Source: DASYTH01 sp036002505
GTDB taxonomy: Bacteria; Actinomycetota; Actinomycetes; Mycobacteriales; Pseudonocardiaceae
Assembly: GCF_036002505.1 (NCBI RefSeq)
Contig: NZ_DASYTH010000493.1
Span: forward strand, 1 to 64,000
Reading direction: 5' to 3'
Length of the DNA: 64,000 nucleotides
Below, in pieces: positions 39,928 to 49,373 of this stretch (its first letter is position 1; every line of letters begins with the position of its first letter). Under the pieces are notes generated by a model. That model was not told the DNA's origin. It saw nothing but the letters and a program-made list of their open reading frames with translations, and made no database searches. Both the position numbers and the translations under genes were made by a program.

Positions 39928-42585
39928 ATGAGTGTGGACACGTCCACCGAAACGGCCGGCGCGGACAGCCACCCGCTGCTTGACGACGTCTCCCGGATGA
40001 TCGTCGCCCGGTCCTGCTCGGTGCTGTCGCTGGACATCTTCGACACCGTGCTGTGGCGCCGGGTGCCCCGACCGACCGACGCCTTCGCCATCCTGGGCGC
40101 GCGGCTGCGGGAGTCCGGACGGTGCCCGTCGTGGCTGACCGACGCGACGTTCCGGCGGATGCGCATCGTCGCCGAGCAGAACGCCCGCACGGACCGCGGC
40201 GCGCTGGGCACCGAGGTGTCGCTGTTCGACATCTGGCGGCAGATGCCCCAGCACGTGTTCGGCTCCGCGCTGCTCGAGGAGCTCGTCGAGGCCGAGGTGG
40301 CGGTCGAGCGCGAGCTCACCGTGGTGGACCTGGACATCGCCAACCTCATGGCGCTGGCGCGCAAGCACGACACCCCGATCATCCTGGTGTCCGACACCTA
40401 CTTCACCGAGGACCACCTCCGCCACCTGCTGGACCGCCCCGAGCTGGGCTCGCTGCAGGGCGTGCGGGTGTTCCGGTCCCACCAGCACGGCCTGGACAAG
40501 GCCTCCGGGCTGTGGGAGATCGTGCTCAAGGACCTCGGCCGGGAGCCGGAGCAGGTGGTGCACGTCGGCGACAACGAGCTCGCCGACGACGAGGTGCCGG
40601 CCGAGCTCGGCATCCGCACCGTGCTGTACACGCGCGTCGACGACCGGTTCGCCGAAACCCTTGAGCGGGAACGGGAAAGCATCGAGCCGTTCGGCCCGTT
40701 CGCCACCTGCTTCGACCCGCGGCAGGGCGACTTCGGGCTGACCAGCCTGCGCGCCAAGACGCTCGCGGCGGGTGGCGCGCAGTCCGAGTCGGCGGTGGAC
40801 GTCGCGTGGCGCTACGGCGGCTCGGTGCTGGGGCCGGTGCTGACCGGGTTCGCCGAGTGGGCCGCGCAGAAGGCGCACACCGAGGGCATTCCCGTGCTCT
40901 GGTGCCCCATGCGCGAGGGCGAGATGCTCTCCACCCTGGTCAACAACGCGGCCGAGGCCCGCGGCTGGACCGTCACCGCCAAGCCGATCTGGCTGTCCCG
41001 GCACGTGGTGTCGATCGCCGCGCTGGACAGCTTCGACACCGAGTCGGTGTTCGACTTCATCCGGCGCAGCTACCAGCTCTCCGTGCGCCAACTGCTCGCC
41101 ATGCTGCACATGCGTTCCGGCGACGTGCCGTCACTGGCCAGCGAGCTGGACACGATCCTGGACAACGGGCCGGTCGTCGAGCGGGTCGCGGTGGCGCTGA
41201 CCGAGGCGCCGCACATCCGCACCCGGCTGGCCAGCCGGGTGACCGCGGTGCGCGACCGGCTGCTGAAGGTGCTGCGGCACAACGGAGCGCTCGACCACCC
41301 GGAGATCACCCTGCTGGACCTGGGCTGGGGCGGCACCATCCAGTACTACCTGGCCGAGGTGCTGAAGATCGCGAAGACCGGCGTGACGGCCTCGGGGATG
41401 TACCTGGCGACCGACGACCGGTCCGCCCGGGTCTACGTGGCGGGTCTGCGGGCGGAGGGCTACCTCGCCCAGGCCGGCCATCCGCACGAGGTCGCCAGCA
41501 CGCTGGCCCGCAGCCCCGAGGTGGTCGAGCAGTGCGTGAACGCCCTGTGCGGCTCGCTGATCGACTTCGCCGAGGACGGCTCGCCGGTGCTCGGCCAGGT
41601 CGCCGACACCCCGTCGCAGAACGCGGAGCGCACGGCCGTGCAGGACGGCATCCTGGCGTTCCAGCGGCAGTGGCACCGCTACGCCGAGGCCGCCGGTGGC
41701 GGGTGGCCGCTGCTCACCGGTGCCGCCCGGGACCGGCTGGCCAACATCCTGGTGTCGGCGCTGCGCATCCCGTCCGCCGACGAGGCCGCGGTGTTCGGCA
41801 ACTGGCGGCACGAGGACAACTTCGGCTCCTCGGTGATCACCCGCATCCTGGCCGAGGATCTGGTGCCGGCCATCCCGTACATGTCGCCGAACGACCTCAA
41901 CGACCTCGACATGCGCGACTCGTTCTGGCCGGCGGTCATCGCCGCCTCGGACACCGGTCTCGCCGCGGCCACGAGAGCGCTCGGCACCGGCGCGGTCGAC
42001 CCGTCGATGTTCGAGCCGTCGGGCGAGCCGTTCGAGACCCAGGTCTGGTACCACACGGTCGACGACAAGTGGCACGAAGGCCCGAGCAAGCGCGTGCGGA
42101 TCAACCACAACGGGCTTTCCTTCGCCCGCCTGGATTTCGAGGCCGGCGAGACCGACATCGTCTCGTTGATCATTCCCGGCCGCCCGGCGGTGGTCCGGGT
42201 CGACTGGATCGAGGCCACGGTGATCGCCGGCGGGCGGCGCATTCCGGACCCGATCCGCTGGGACCAGCCGGAGGACTTCGCCGGGTTCGTCTACCGCGAG
42301 TGCCGCTGGCTCGGCGCCAACATGGTCGAGTTCACCTCGCCCACGGCCGCAATGATCCTGCCGCTGGCGGCGCGCAGCGGCGGCCCGGTCACCTCCGCGC
42401 GGATCACGGTGGCGTTCGCTATGCTGCCGCAGTCGATGTCGGGATTTGCGCACAAACTCCCCCTTGGTTCCAAAGTAGCGCGCATTTCGGGCCGGTTGCG
42501 TGACGAGTACCGGAACCGCGGCGCCGCCGGATTCGCCGCGGGGGCAGCCCGTGTCGCGCTACGCAAGTTGGCAGGACCGCAATGA
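39928..42585 (+). CDS. Large HAD-domain protein of a glycan locus
   Basis: About 885 residues. The N-terminal ~240 are a HAD-type fold: SLDIFDTVLWRR (nucleophile Asp), IILVSDTYF, and VVHVGDNELADDEVPAELG (metal-binding loop). The middle (~290-600: VLWCPMREGEMLSTLVNNAA, ITLLDLGWGGTIQYYLAEVL) is of a type seen in large proteins of polysaccharide loci but has no assigned activity. The C-terminal part looks beta-rich. ATG 39928 or GTG 39934 fit the purine-rich GGAG/GGGGGAG stretch; a TTG at 39913 is also in frame. The last 4 nt overlap the methyltransferase gene. Phosphatase or glycan-modifying roles are guesses. Confidence 0.75.
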   Translation: MSVDTSTETAGADSHPLLDDVSRMIVARSCSVLSLDIFDTVLWRRVPRPTDAFAILGARLRESGRCPSWLTDATFRRMRIVAEQNARTDRGALGTEVSLFDIWRQMPQHVFGSALLEELVEAEVAVERELTVVDLDIANLMALARKHDTPIILVSDTYFTEDHLRHLLDRPELGSLQGVRVFRSHQHGLDKASGLWEIVLKDLGREPEQVVHVGDNELADDEVPAELGIRTVLYTRVDDRFAETLERERESIEPFGPFATCFDPRQGDFGLTSLRAKTLAAGGAQSESAVDVAWRYGGSVLGPVLTGFAEWAAQKAHTEGIPVLWCPMREGEMLSTLVNNAAEARGWTVTAKPIWLSRHVVSIAALDSFDTESVFDFIRRSYQLSVRQLLAMLHMRSGDVPSLASELDTILDNGPVVERVAVALTEAPHIRTRLASRVTAVRDRLLKVLRHNGALDHPEITLLDLGWGGTIQYYLAEVLKIAKTGVTASGMYLATDDRSARVYVAGLRAEGYLAQAGHPHEVASTLARSPEVVEQCVNALCGSLIDFAEDGSPVLGQVADTPSQNAERTAVQDGILAFQRQWHRYAEAAGGGWPLLTGAARDRLANILVSALRIPSADEAAVFGNWRHEDNFGSSVITRILAEDLVPAIPYMSPNDLNDLDMRDSFWPAVIAASDTGLAAATRALGTGAVDPSMFEPSGEPFETQVWYHTVDDKWHEGPSKRVRINHNGLSFARLDFEAGETDIVSLIIPGRPAVVRVDWIEATVIAGGRRIPDPIRWDQPEDFAGFVYRECRWLGANMVEFTSPTAAMILPLAARSGGPVTSARITVAFAMLPQSMSGFAHKLPLGSKVARISGRLRDEYRNRGAAGFAAGAARVALRKLAGPQ

Positions 42586-43667
42586 CGCACCTTGTCCATG
42601 TCGGCACCCGCGACGATCCGCACGCCCAGGCCCGAAAAGCCAGGCAGCTGCCGATCCTGCTGCACTCGATGTCGATCTTCCGGGAGATATTCGAGATCCT
42701 CTTCGACTCCCGGAAGTTGTCCATCGTCATCGAGGTCGGCGTGGAGTCGGGCAAGGTCAGCGGAATGTACGCCGAGCTCGGTGCGGTGGCCGTGCACTGC
42801 ATCGATCCGCTGCCGACCGACGAGCTGCGCGCGAACCTCGCCCAGAACGACGCCCTGCACCTGGTCGAGGGCTGGTCTCCGGGGGTGCTCGCCGAACTTC
42901 CGGTCGCGGACCTCTACGTGCTCGACGGCGATCACAACTACGCGACCGTCCAGGACGAGCTCGCCTGGATCATGGCCAACGCGCCGGACGCGGTGATCGC
43001 CATGCACGACGTGCTCTGGCCGTGGCACCGGCGTGACCTCTACTACGAGCCGACGACGGTGCCGGCGGAGCGCAGGCATCCGGCGAGCCACGACGGGCCG
43101 ACCGTGTGGCACGACGAGCTGACCCCCGGCGGCTTCGTCGGCAACGGCGCCTTCACCGCCGCGTGTCAGGGGGGCGGCGAGCGCAACGGCGTGCTGACCG
43201 CCGTCGAGGACGCGCTCGCCACCGCCGGGGGCGACTGGCGGTTCGAGGTCGTGCCCGCCGTCTTCGGGATGGGCGTGCTGCTTCGGGAGAGTTCGCCCGG
43301 CGCGGCGGAGATGCTCGAACGGCTCCGCCCTTACACGGAGTCCCGGCTGCTCGCGACCATGGAGAACAACCGGATCGCGCTGTACACCAAGGTGTTGCAG
43401 ATGCAGTTCGAGGCCGTGGCGCACGGCGACGACGCCGACCGGCTGGCCGAGGCGATCTCCGGCCAGCGGCACGAGATCGACCGCCTGCAGGCCGAGCTGC
43501 GGGAGGCCGACGGCCGCCGCCAGAATGAGCTCGACGCGTTGCGGCGGGAGAACGAGCGCCTCCGGACGTTGCTCAGCCGCCGCTTTCGCCAGCGGCTCGC
43601 GGGGAGCCTCACCGAGCTCGGCCGGACCGCGAAGGCCCGGCTCCAGGAGCGGGCGCCGCAGCGCTGA
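42582..43667 (+). CDS. SAM methyltransferase-like protein with coiled-coil tail
   Basis: 361 residues. Class I (Methyltransf_24-like) domain ~45-240 with SAM loop IVIEVGVESGKVSGMYAELG and DLYVLDGDHNYATVQDELAW as the post-strand-4 acidic motif. Residues ~285-340 form a coiled coil (EIDRLQAELREADGRRQNEL), followed by a basic C terminus. ATG overlaps the stop of the HAD gene (ATGA), so the two work together, probably in decorating a surface glycan. The coiled coil may act as a tether or length-setting device, as in some O-antigen methyltransferases, but this is speculative. Confidence 0.78.
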   Translation: MTHLVHVGTRDDPHAQARKARQLPILLHSMSIFREIFEILFDSRKLSIVIEVGVESGKVSGMYAELGAVAVHCIDPLPTDELRANLAQNDALHLVEGWSPGVLAELPVADLYVLDGDHNYATVQDELAWIMANAPDAVIAMHDVLWPWHRRDLYYEPTTVPAERRHPASHDGPTVWHDELTPGGFVGNGAFTAACQGGGERNGVLTAVEDALATAGGDWRFEVVPAVFGMGVLLRESSPGAAEMLERLRPYTESRLLATMENNRIALYTKVLQMQFEAVAHGDDADRLAEAISGQRHEIDRLQAELREADGRRQNELDALRRENERLRTLLSRRFRQRLAGSLTELGRTAKARLQERAPQR

Positions 43668-43700
43668 CCGGCCCGCCGGCCGGTCAGCGCCGCGGACCGG

Positions 43701-44744
43701 TCAGAGCAGGTCGACCCATTCGCTCCAGCCGGAGGGTGTCCAGGCCAGCTGGAAGACGTTCCCGTCGGTCGTGCGGGTGACGACGACGTCGAGTCGGGTC
43801 CCGTTGGCCACCCAGCTGATGCCGGGGCCGAGCTCATCGATGCCACCCGCGGGCGGTTCGAAGGCCACCCAGCCGGTCCAACCGGAGGAGCTGAGCCAGC
43901 TCTTCTGGTAGAGGCGGGAGTCGGTGCCGACGCCGAAGACGTCGATCCGGCGGCCGTTGTTGGTCCACGAAGCCGCGGGCGGGGAGACGAGCACGCCGTC
44001 CAGCTTCACCCAGTTGGTCCAACCGATGCTGGACAGCCACGACTTCTGGTACGGAACGCCGTCCTGGTCGCCGGTGACGAAGACGTCGATCCGGGTGCTG
44101 TTGGCCCACGTGGCGCTCGGTGCCGAGCCGATGCCGGCTCCGGGCGCGGCGAAGCCGACCCAGTCGGTCCAGCTGGAACCGAGCCAGCTCTTCTGGTACA
44201 GGCGGAAGTCGGTGCCGACGCCGAACACGTCGATCCGGCCACCGAACGTCGATGTCGCCGAAGGTCCCTCGACAAGGACGCCGCCCAAGTCCATCCATTC
44301 GCTCCAGCCGGTGCTGGTCAGGGTCTTCTGATACAGGTGGCCGTCCGATCCGCCCTTGGCGAAGACGTCGAGACGGCTGAGGTTGGTCGCCCACGTGATG
44401 GCCGGGGCGGCGGCGTCGAGGCCGGCGGCGGGCGCTCCCAGGGTGAACCAGTCACTCCACCCGGCATCGACGGTCCAGAACTTGTAGGCCAGTTCGCCCT
44501 GGAAGCTCTGGACGATGTCGAGCGAGAACCCATCGGCCGTCCACGCCGCCGATGGCTTCGAAACTCCCACGATTGCTGTCGCCCCGAACTCCCCGCGCGG
44601 CGACGTTGCCACCGCCCCTGACGTCCGCGGCAGGGTGGTGTCGTTCGGTCGCGGCTCGGCCGAGCCTGCCTGGACGGCGCCGACGCCGGCAAGAGTCAAA
44701 GCCATCGTGAGGATGAGTAACAGCAGTCGAGTGGTCCGAACCAT
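43701..44744 (-). CDS. Secreted PLL-like beta-propeller lectin
   Basis: 347 residues. Signal peptide ~1-27 (LLLLILTMALTLAGVGAVQA). The mature part is six or seven repeats of ~45 residues with a W-x-x-W signature (TGWSEWMDLGG, SSWTDWVGFAAP, IGWTNWVKLDG, SGWTGWVAFEPP, SGWSEWVDLL) and RIDVFGVGTD strands, as in the fucose-binding PLL lectins of Photorhabdus. It should bind surface or environmental glycans. TGGAGGGAT seven bases before ATG 44744. No enzyme residues are evident. Placed within the glycan locus but on its own transcript. Confidence 0.8.
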   Translation of the reverse strand: MVRTTRLLLLILTMALTLAGVGAVQAGSAEPRPNDTTLPRTSGAVATSPRGEFGATAIVGVSKPSAAWTADGFSLDIVQSFQGELAYKFWTVDAGWSDWFTLGAPAAGLDAAAPAITWATNLSRLDVFAKGGSDGHLYQKTLTSTGWSEWMDLGGVLVEGPSATSTFGGRIDVFGVGTDFRLYQKSWLGSSWTDWVGFAAPGAGIGSAPSATWANSTRIDVFVTGDQDGVPYQKSWLSSIGWTNWVKLDGVLVSPPAASWTNNGRRIDVFGVGTDSRLYQKSWLSSSGWTGWVAFEPPAGGIDELGPGISWVANGTRLDVVVTRTTDGNVFQLAWTPSGWSEWVDLL

Positions 44745-45015
44745 TCGAGATCCCTCCAGTCGTGTCCATCCAATGTGGACGAGCGGATGGGATCACAGCG
44801 CCATCACGTGCCTGCGACCCCATCAGACCACGGCCGACGCCGGATTCTTGCTGCCCCAGCAGGTCCCCTTTTACCGGCCGTCGCCCGTACCATCGCTGCC
44901 GGCCGAGTGGCGTTACCGGCGGTTCGGAGCACGGCGCAAACCCACCGCCGAAATTGACACAGGTGTGAATTGCCTGCAGACCACAGTTGATCTGCAGACA
45001 AAGGATTTGATCAGT
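44745..45015. other. Non-coding 271-nt region
   Basis: No supported gene. It should hold the promoter of the beta-propeller gene (reverse strand) and the end of the methyltransferase transcript. CTGCAGAC occurs twice at about 44973 and 44992. The last ~70 nt are relatively AT-rich. No clear hairpin terminator was found. Confidence 0.5.
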
Positions 45016-45732
45016 TTAGGTGGCCGGCACCGCGACGAGCTCCACGTTCGTCGCGAACTGGTTGAGGCCCGGGATGCGGGCGAGGAATTGGTTGGCGGCC
45101 CAGATGATGCCAGCCAGCCGTTGTCCGAGGCCACCGGTCAGAGCGGTCAGCGGCAGCATGTTGGCCCGCCGGATCTCCTGCACGCGGAAACCGTTGTCGG
45201 TCAGCAGCGTGCGGGCCTCCGGCAAGGTGTAGACCCGGTCGTTCGGGAACTTGCCGTGGTAGTACATGCCCATCAGCTTGGCCAGCCGCTCCAGGTAGGA
45301 CCGCCGGTTGGCCAGGTTGTAGACGTACAGCGTGCCGCCGGGCCGCAGGATCCGGCGCAGCTCGGCGAGCGACCCGGGCGGGTCGGGGACATGCTCGAGC
45401 ACCCCGCAGCTGAGCACCGCCTCGAACTGCCCGTCCTCGAAGGGCAGCGCAACTGGCTCGGACGAGTGGTGCACCGAGATGTGCGGATAGAGCTCCAGCG
45501 GCTGGACGCTCGGGTCGCCGGGTTCGTAGTCGTACGACGTGACGTCCAGTCCGCGCAGCAGGAGTTGGTTGCTGACCTGTCCGAAGCCACAGCCCCAGTC
45601 GAGTACCTTGCCCCCGGGAAGATCGGCCGCAATCCGGTCGGCGATGTGCTGGTACTGCCGCATCTGGGCGCCGGCCCGAACGTTCTTGTCACTGTTGTCG
45701 TGCTGGGTCCAGACATCCGCAGTTTCCGACAT
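45016..45732 (-). CDS. Class I SAM-dependent methyltransferase
   Basis: 238 residues, Methyltransf_11 type: motif I KVLDWGCGFGQVSNQLLLRG, acidic loop VTSYDYEPGD, and motif IV region FEAVLSCGVLEHVPDPPGSL. The C-terminal helix region (QRLAGIIWAANQFLARIPGL) is hydrophobic and could touch the membrane or a lipid-linked substrate. It lies 24 nt downstream of the DUF6541-like gene on the same strand and is probably the third gene of that operon, acting on a glycan or its polyprenyl carrier. Confidence 0.87.
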   Translation of the reverse strand: MSETADVWTQHDNSDKNVRAGAQMRQYQHIADRIAADLPGGKVLDWGCGFGQVSNQLLLRGLDVTSYDYEPGDPSVQPLELYPHISVHHSSEPVALPFEDGQFEAVLSCGVLEHVPDPPGSLAELRRILRPGGTLYVYNLANRRSYLERLAKLMGMYYHGKFPNDRVYTLPEARTLLTDNGFRVQEIRRANMLPLTALTGGLGQRLAGIIWAANQFLARIPGLNQFATNVELVAVPAT

Positions 45733-45756
45733 GGGCCCAGAGGCTACCGGGCCGGG

Positions 45757-47754
45757 TCAGGGGGTCTGTGTGCTGGGGGCGCACGCGCTGATCCGGTAGA
45801 GCTTGCGGCCACCCTCGGCCGCCACGAGCTGGAATCCGCTGCGCGACAGCGGATCGGCGAACCCCGGGTAGTTGTACCGGCGCGGATCGCCGGGCCAGAA
45901 CTCGGCGTCGCCGATGAGCAGGTAGTCCACGTTCAGCTTGCGGGCCGTCCGGCACACCTCCGGATCGGTCGCCGCGTCGGACAGGTGCCGGGCGAGGTAG
46001 GTCTGGTCGGCGGTCGCCGGCGCGGTGAAATGCGGGAAGAGCGGGCGCCGGTCGGCCAGTGCCCACAGCATTCCGCTGCCGTCCCACGGGTTGTTGGCCA
46101 CCACCGAGCCCGCGGGGATGCGCGGGCCGATGCTGGTCAGGAAGTCCCGCTGGGCGGACGAGGCGAGGACGTCACCGGGCGGCGGCCGCAGGTACTGCAC
46201 GGCCAGGCGATCGGTTCGGTCGGGCACGTACAGGCCCCGGGTGAGCCCGGCGAGCAGGGCCACCAGCAGGAGGGCCACCGCCGTCGCCGATCCGGCCATC
46301 CGGGTCAGCCAGGCGGGCGTCCGGGGCGCGTCAGGCACCCGCGCGACGATCTTCCCGGTGAGGTAGAGGATTCCGGCGACCGCCAGCGGCACGGCGGTGA
46401 CCGGGAGCATGGCCGCCAGCCGGTAGGAGTCGTTGTACCAGTACCCGACGAACTTCCGGGTGTCCGGCCGGTTCAGCGCCGCGGCCACCACGAACAGGAA
46501 GCCGGTCGCCGCGTACGCCGGGACCAGCCACCGGTGCCCGGCCACCTGCAGGCTGGCGAACACCCCGGCCAGGACGACCGCGGACAGCAGCCACAGCGCC
46601 TCCCGCCCGTTGGTCGCGTTCAGCAGCACCTCGCCGACCGCCGCCGACGGCGTCTCGAACGGCGGCCAGTGGATCTCCCGGGCGTTCTTGAAGGTGGGGT
46701 TCGGGGTCGTCGCGGTCCAGTACCAGGCCGCGCCGAGCACGGCGGCCGCGGCGAGCACTTCGGCGGCGCCGCGCCAGGCCCGGTCCTCCCGCCCGAGTCT
46801 CCGCACCCGCCGCAGCAGTGCGTGCCCCACCGGGAACACGCCGAGCACGATGAGGCCGAACAGCGCGCCGGGGTGGGCGAACGTGGCGGCCACCAGCACC
46901 ACCGCCAGCAGCACCCAGGAGCGCCGCCGGCCCAGCGCGTCGTCCCTGGCCAGCCCGGTGAGGGAGAGCAGGACGGCCAGGCCCGCCGGCATCATCGCCA
47001 TGCCCAGCGCGTTGGGCCACAGCACACCGAAGCCGAGCAGCCCCCACGGGCCGGCGGCGAACCCGACGCTCAGCACGCCGGTGACGGCCAGCGCGCCGGG
47101 GGAGCGGCCGAAGATCTGCCGGGCCAGCAGCACGCAGGACAGCGGCCACAGCACGACCGCGACCACCGCGGAGAGCAGGTTGGCCGCCGCCGGGATGCCG
47201 ACCCCGGTGCTCGTCACCACGAGTGAGACGAAGTCGTGCCAGGCGGCTGGGTAGAAGCTCGCCGGGGTTCCCGGGGTGCCGAAGTTGGACACCGTCAGTG
47301 AGGACCCGTCGCGGGTGTCGAGGATCAGCGCCACCACGTTGTAGTGGAACAGCGCGTCGTAGGTCTGCGAGAGGTTGTCCGGCCGGCCGAACCCGCGCAC
47401 GATCGCGACCGCGCCGAGCACCAGCCCGCCCAGCAACCCCGCCGCGGCGCCGATACTGACGGCCCGCGGATCCGCCTCCCGGACGACCGGAAACCGCCGG
47501 CGGAGCAGAAGAGCGGCTACCCCGATGCCGATCGCGACCACCGCGGCCACCGCGATCGGCAGGGTGGGCGACCACGCGACGCCGACCTTGCCCGCGAGCA
47601 CGGCCGTCAGCCCCACCAGGGCCACGCTCGCCACCGGTGCGGTCCCCCACGCGGCGACGCTTCGCAGCCCGAGCGCGTAGGCGAATGCCAACCCCGGCAG
47701 CACCAGCCACGCGCAGCCGACCAGCGCGGCCGGCACCGCCTCCACCCAGCTCAT
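45757..47754 (-). CDS. Large polytopic membrane protein, DUF6541/GT-C-like
   Basis: 665 residues, about 12-14 helices followed by a C-terminal extracytoplasmic domain (~520-665, ending with NNPWDGSGMLWALADRRPLF and Cys-containing PEVCRTARKLNVDYLLIG). The large periplasmic end after a multi-helix bundle is typical of GT-C enzymes that use polyprenyl-phosphate sugars. Its length equals that of mycobacterial Rv3779 (666), which adds galactosamine to arabinogalactan; that equivalence is a hypothesis. It starts 6 nt after the DUF2142 gene. Gene order on this strand is DUF2142, this gene, methyltransferase. Confidence 0.8.
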   Translation of the reverse strand: MSWVEAVPAALVGCAWLVLPGLAFAYALGLRSVAAWGTAPVASVALVGLTAVLAGKVGVAWSPTLPIAVAAVVAIGIGVAALLLRRRFPVVREADPRAVSIGAAAGLLGGLVLGAVAIVRGFGRPDNLSQTYDALFHYNVVALILDTRDGSSLTVSNFGTPGTPASFYPAAWHDFVSLVVTSTGVGIPAAANLLSAVVAVVLWPLSCVLLARQIFGRSPGALAVTGVLSVGFAAGPWGLLGFGVLWPNALGMAMMPAGLAVLLSLTGLARDDALGRRRSWVLLAVVLVAATFAHPGALFGLIVLGVFPVGHALLRRVRRLGREDRAWRGAAEVLAAAAVLGAAWYWTATTPNPTFKNAREIHWPPFETPSAAVGEVLLNATNGREALWLLSAVVLAGVFASLQVAGHRWLVPAYAATGFLFVVAAALNRPDTRKFVGYWYNDSYRLAAMLPVTAVPLAVAGILYLTGKIVARVPDAPRTPAWLTRMAGSATAVALLLVALLAGLTRGLYVPDRTDRLAVQYLRPPPGDVLASSAQRDFLTSIGPRIPAGSVVANNPWDGSGMLWALADRRPLFPHFTAPATADQTYLARHLSDAATDPEVCRTARKLNVDYLLIGDAEFWPGDPRRYNYPGFADPLSRSGFQLVAAEGGRKLYRISACAPSTQTP

Positions 47755-47760
47755 CGGGCC

Positions 47761-49272
47761 CTACACCGACACGGTCTGTGCGGGCGCCGCGTCCTCGACC
47801 GTCTCCTTCGCCTCGACCGGCGGCGGTGGCGGCGGGGACGAGGCCGGAACCCGGGACGCCCGCCAGTAGAGGAAGAACAGCACCGCGGTGCCGAGGGTGG
47901 CCAGCACCAGCGGCAGCGTCACCCCGTAGTGCGGGAACCAGCTGCCGTTGTACGGGTTGAGGCTGATCCACCCCGAACTCCACCGGGCCATGGTCCACGG
48001 CAGGCAGATCAGCTGGATGGGCACCAGCAGGAAGGCGAGGAGCCGGGTCATGGAGCGCAGGTTCTCCGGGGTGAGCCCGCGGCGGGACATGACGTACGCG
48101 GCGAGCAGCGGCAGGCCCACCGCGCCGGGGAGGAAGTAGCGCCCCTGGTTGAAGTAACCGGTCGTGTTGGCGAGCAGGACCTCGGCGGCGGCCAGGGGGG
48201 CGAAGGTGGCGAGGAACAGTGCGCTGAGCCGCCACCGGTCCACCCGGTTCCCCAGCACCAGCGCACCCAGCAGCAGTAGCCCGGCGGCCATGTACCAGAC
48301 GGCGTAGACCATCCCGGGCAGCGGCGTCTCCGCCCAGCCCATCACGCCGACCATCTGCTGGGTCACGATCGGCCACATGTCGAAGATCTCGCCCCGGAGG
48401 ATCCGCGCCACCGTCTGGCCCTTGTCGGTGCCGCCGACCTCGGCGGTGTTGGCCAGCAGGGTCCACCCGACCGACGCGAGCACGGCCAGCACGACCACCC
48501 CGGACCAGATCCGGACCACCCGCGACCGGGCCAGCTCCCGCAGCCGCGCTTTGGCGGACGGAATGAGCACCGCGCCAACGATGACCGCCAACCACAACAC
48601 GCCGGCGAACCGCGGCGTGACCAGGACACTGGCGGACACGCCGGCCAGCGCCACCGCCGCCCGGTTGATCCCCTCCCGCTGGTCGTGCACCAGCGAGAGC
48701 AGCGCGGCGAACAGGGCGAGGCCCGCGGCGATCTCCACGCCGTTCGGGTTGATCGCCCCGCCGAGGTGGGCGACCATCGGCGTCACCGCGACCACCACCC
48801 CGGCCAGCATCGCCTTGTGCCGGGTCCACCGGACGGCGGCGACCACCGCGCAGGCGATGAGCGCCGCCATGGCAGCGCCGTTGAGCAGCCGGGACGCCAC
48901 GATTCCGCGCCAGTTCGGCTCGAAGCCGAGCGGCCAGCCGGTGATCGCGTAGTACACCGGGTTGTAGCGTGCCGCGGCGACCCAGTACTCCTGGTCGGTC
49001 TCGGATCCACCCGGTTCCACCGCGCAGTTGGCCGGGACTGTCAGACGCATGGGGAAGCAGAACGGGCGGCGGTAGAGGCTGTCCGGCACGAGCTGTCCCC
49101 GGTCCGCCCCGGCGAGGACGTCCCCGTTCATGATCGCCGCGGCGCGCAGCGCGTGCTGCTGCTCATCGGGCGGTCCATCATACGGGGCCGCGAAGGCCCA
49201 TCCGGCGAACAGCAACCAGAGGCCGACAAAGGCGACCAGCCACAGCCGGGCTCCCGGCAGCCTGCGTATCAC
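47761..49272 (-). CDS. DUF2142 polytopic membrane protein
   Basis: 503 residues with 10-12 helices. The DUF2142 entry motif is the loop after helix 1: APYDGPPDEQQHALRAAAIM, rich in acidic residues, as in GT-C enzymes. A Pro-rich cytosolic tail follows (SSPPPPPPVEAKE). GTG 49272 is preferred. No ribosome site is visible, but TAGTAT lies 8 nt upstream at a -10 distance, so the transcript could be leaderless. Such proteins occur in surface-glycan loci and probably act as glycosyltransferases or glycan-assembly factors. Divergent from glfT2. Confidence 0.82.
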   Translation of the reverse strand: MIRRLPGARLWLVAFVGLWLLFAGWAFAAPYDGPPDEQQHALRAAAIMNGDVLAGADRGQLVPDSLYRRPFCFPMRLTVPANCAVEPGGSETDQEYWVAAARYNPVYYAITGWPLGFEPNWRGIVASRLLNGAAMAALIACAVVAAVRWTRHKAMLAGVVVAVTPMVAHLGGAINPNGVEIAAGLALFAALLSLVHDQREGINRAAVALAGVSASVLVTPRFAGVLWLAVIVGAVLIPSAKARLRELARSRVVRIWSGVVVLAVLASVGWTLLANTAEVGGTDKGQTVARILRGEIFDMWPIVTQQMVGVMGWAETPLPGMVYAVWYMAAGLLLLGALVLGNRVDRWRLSALFLATFAPLAAAEVLLANTTGYFNQGRYFLPGAVGLPLLAAYVMSRRGLTPENLRSMTRLLAFLLVPIQLICLPWTMARWSSGWISLNPYNGSWFPHYGVTLPLVLATLGTAVLFFLYWRASRVPASSPPPPPPVEAKETVEDAAPAQTVSV

Positions 49273-49373
49273 GAACGTGCATACTAGGCGACACCGAATA
49301 ACGTGATCTGGCCGGTTGGGCCCAGCCGACCGCGGTTTGCGGCGCGCCTGCCCAGCAAAGGAGCACCCAGCGC

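Noticed and set aside
44515..47226. 903-codon plus-strand frame
   Set aside because: Covers genes on the other strand in a shadow frame; composition is not protein-like.
46331..48829. 832-codon frame antisense-register to the DUF6541/DUF2142 genes
   Set aside because: Gly/Arg/Ala low-complexity product, no ribosome site; the hydrophobic frames in this region are the real genes.
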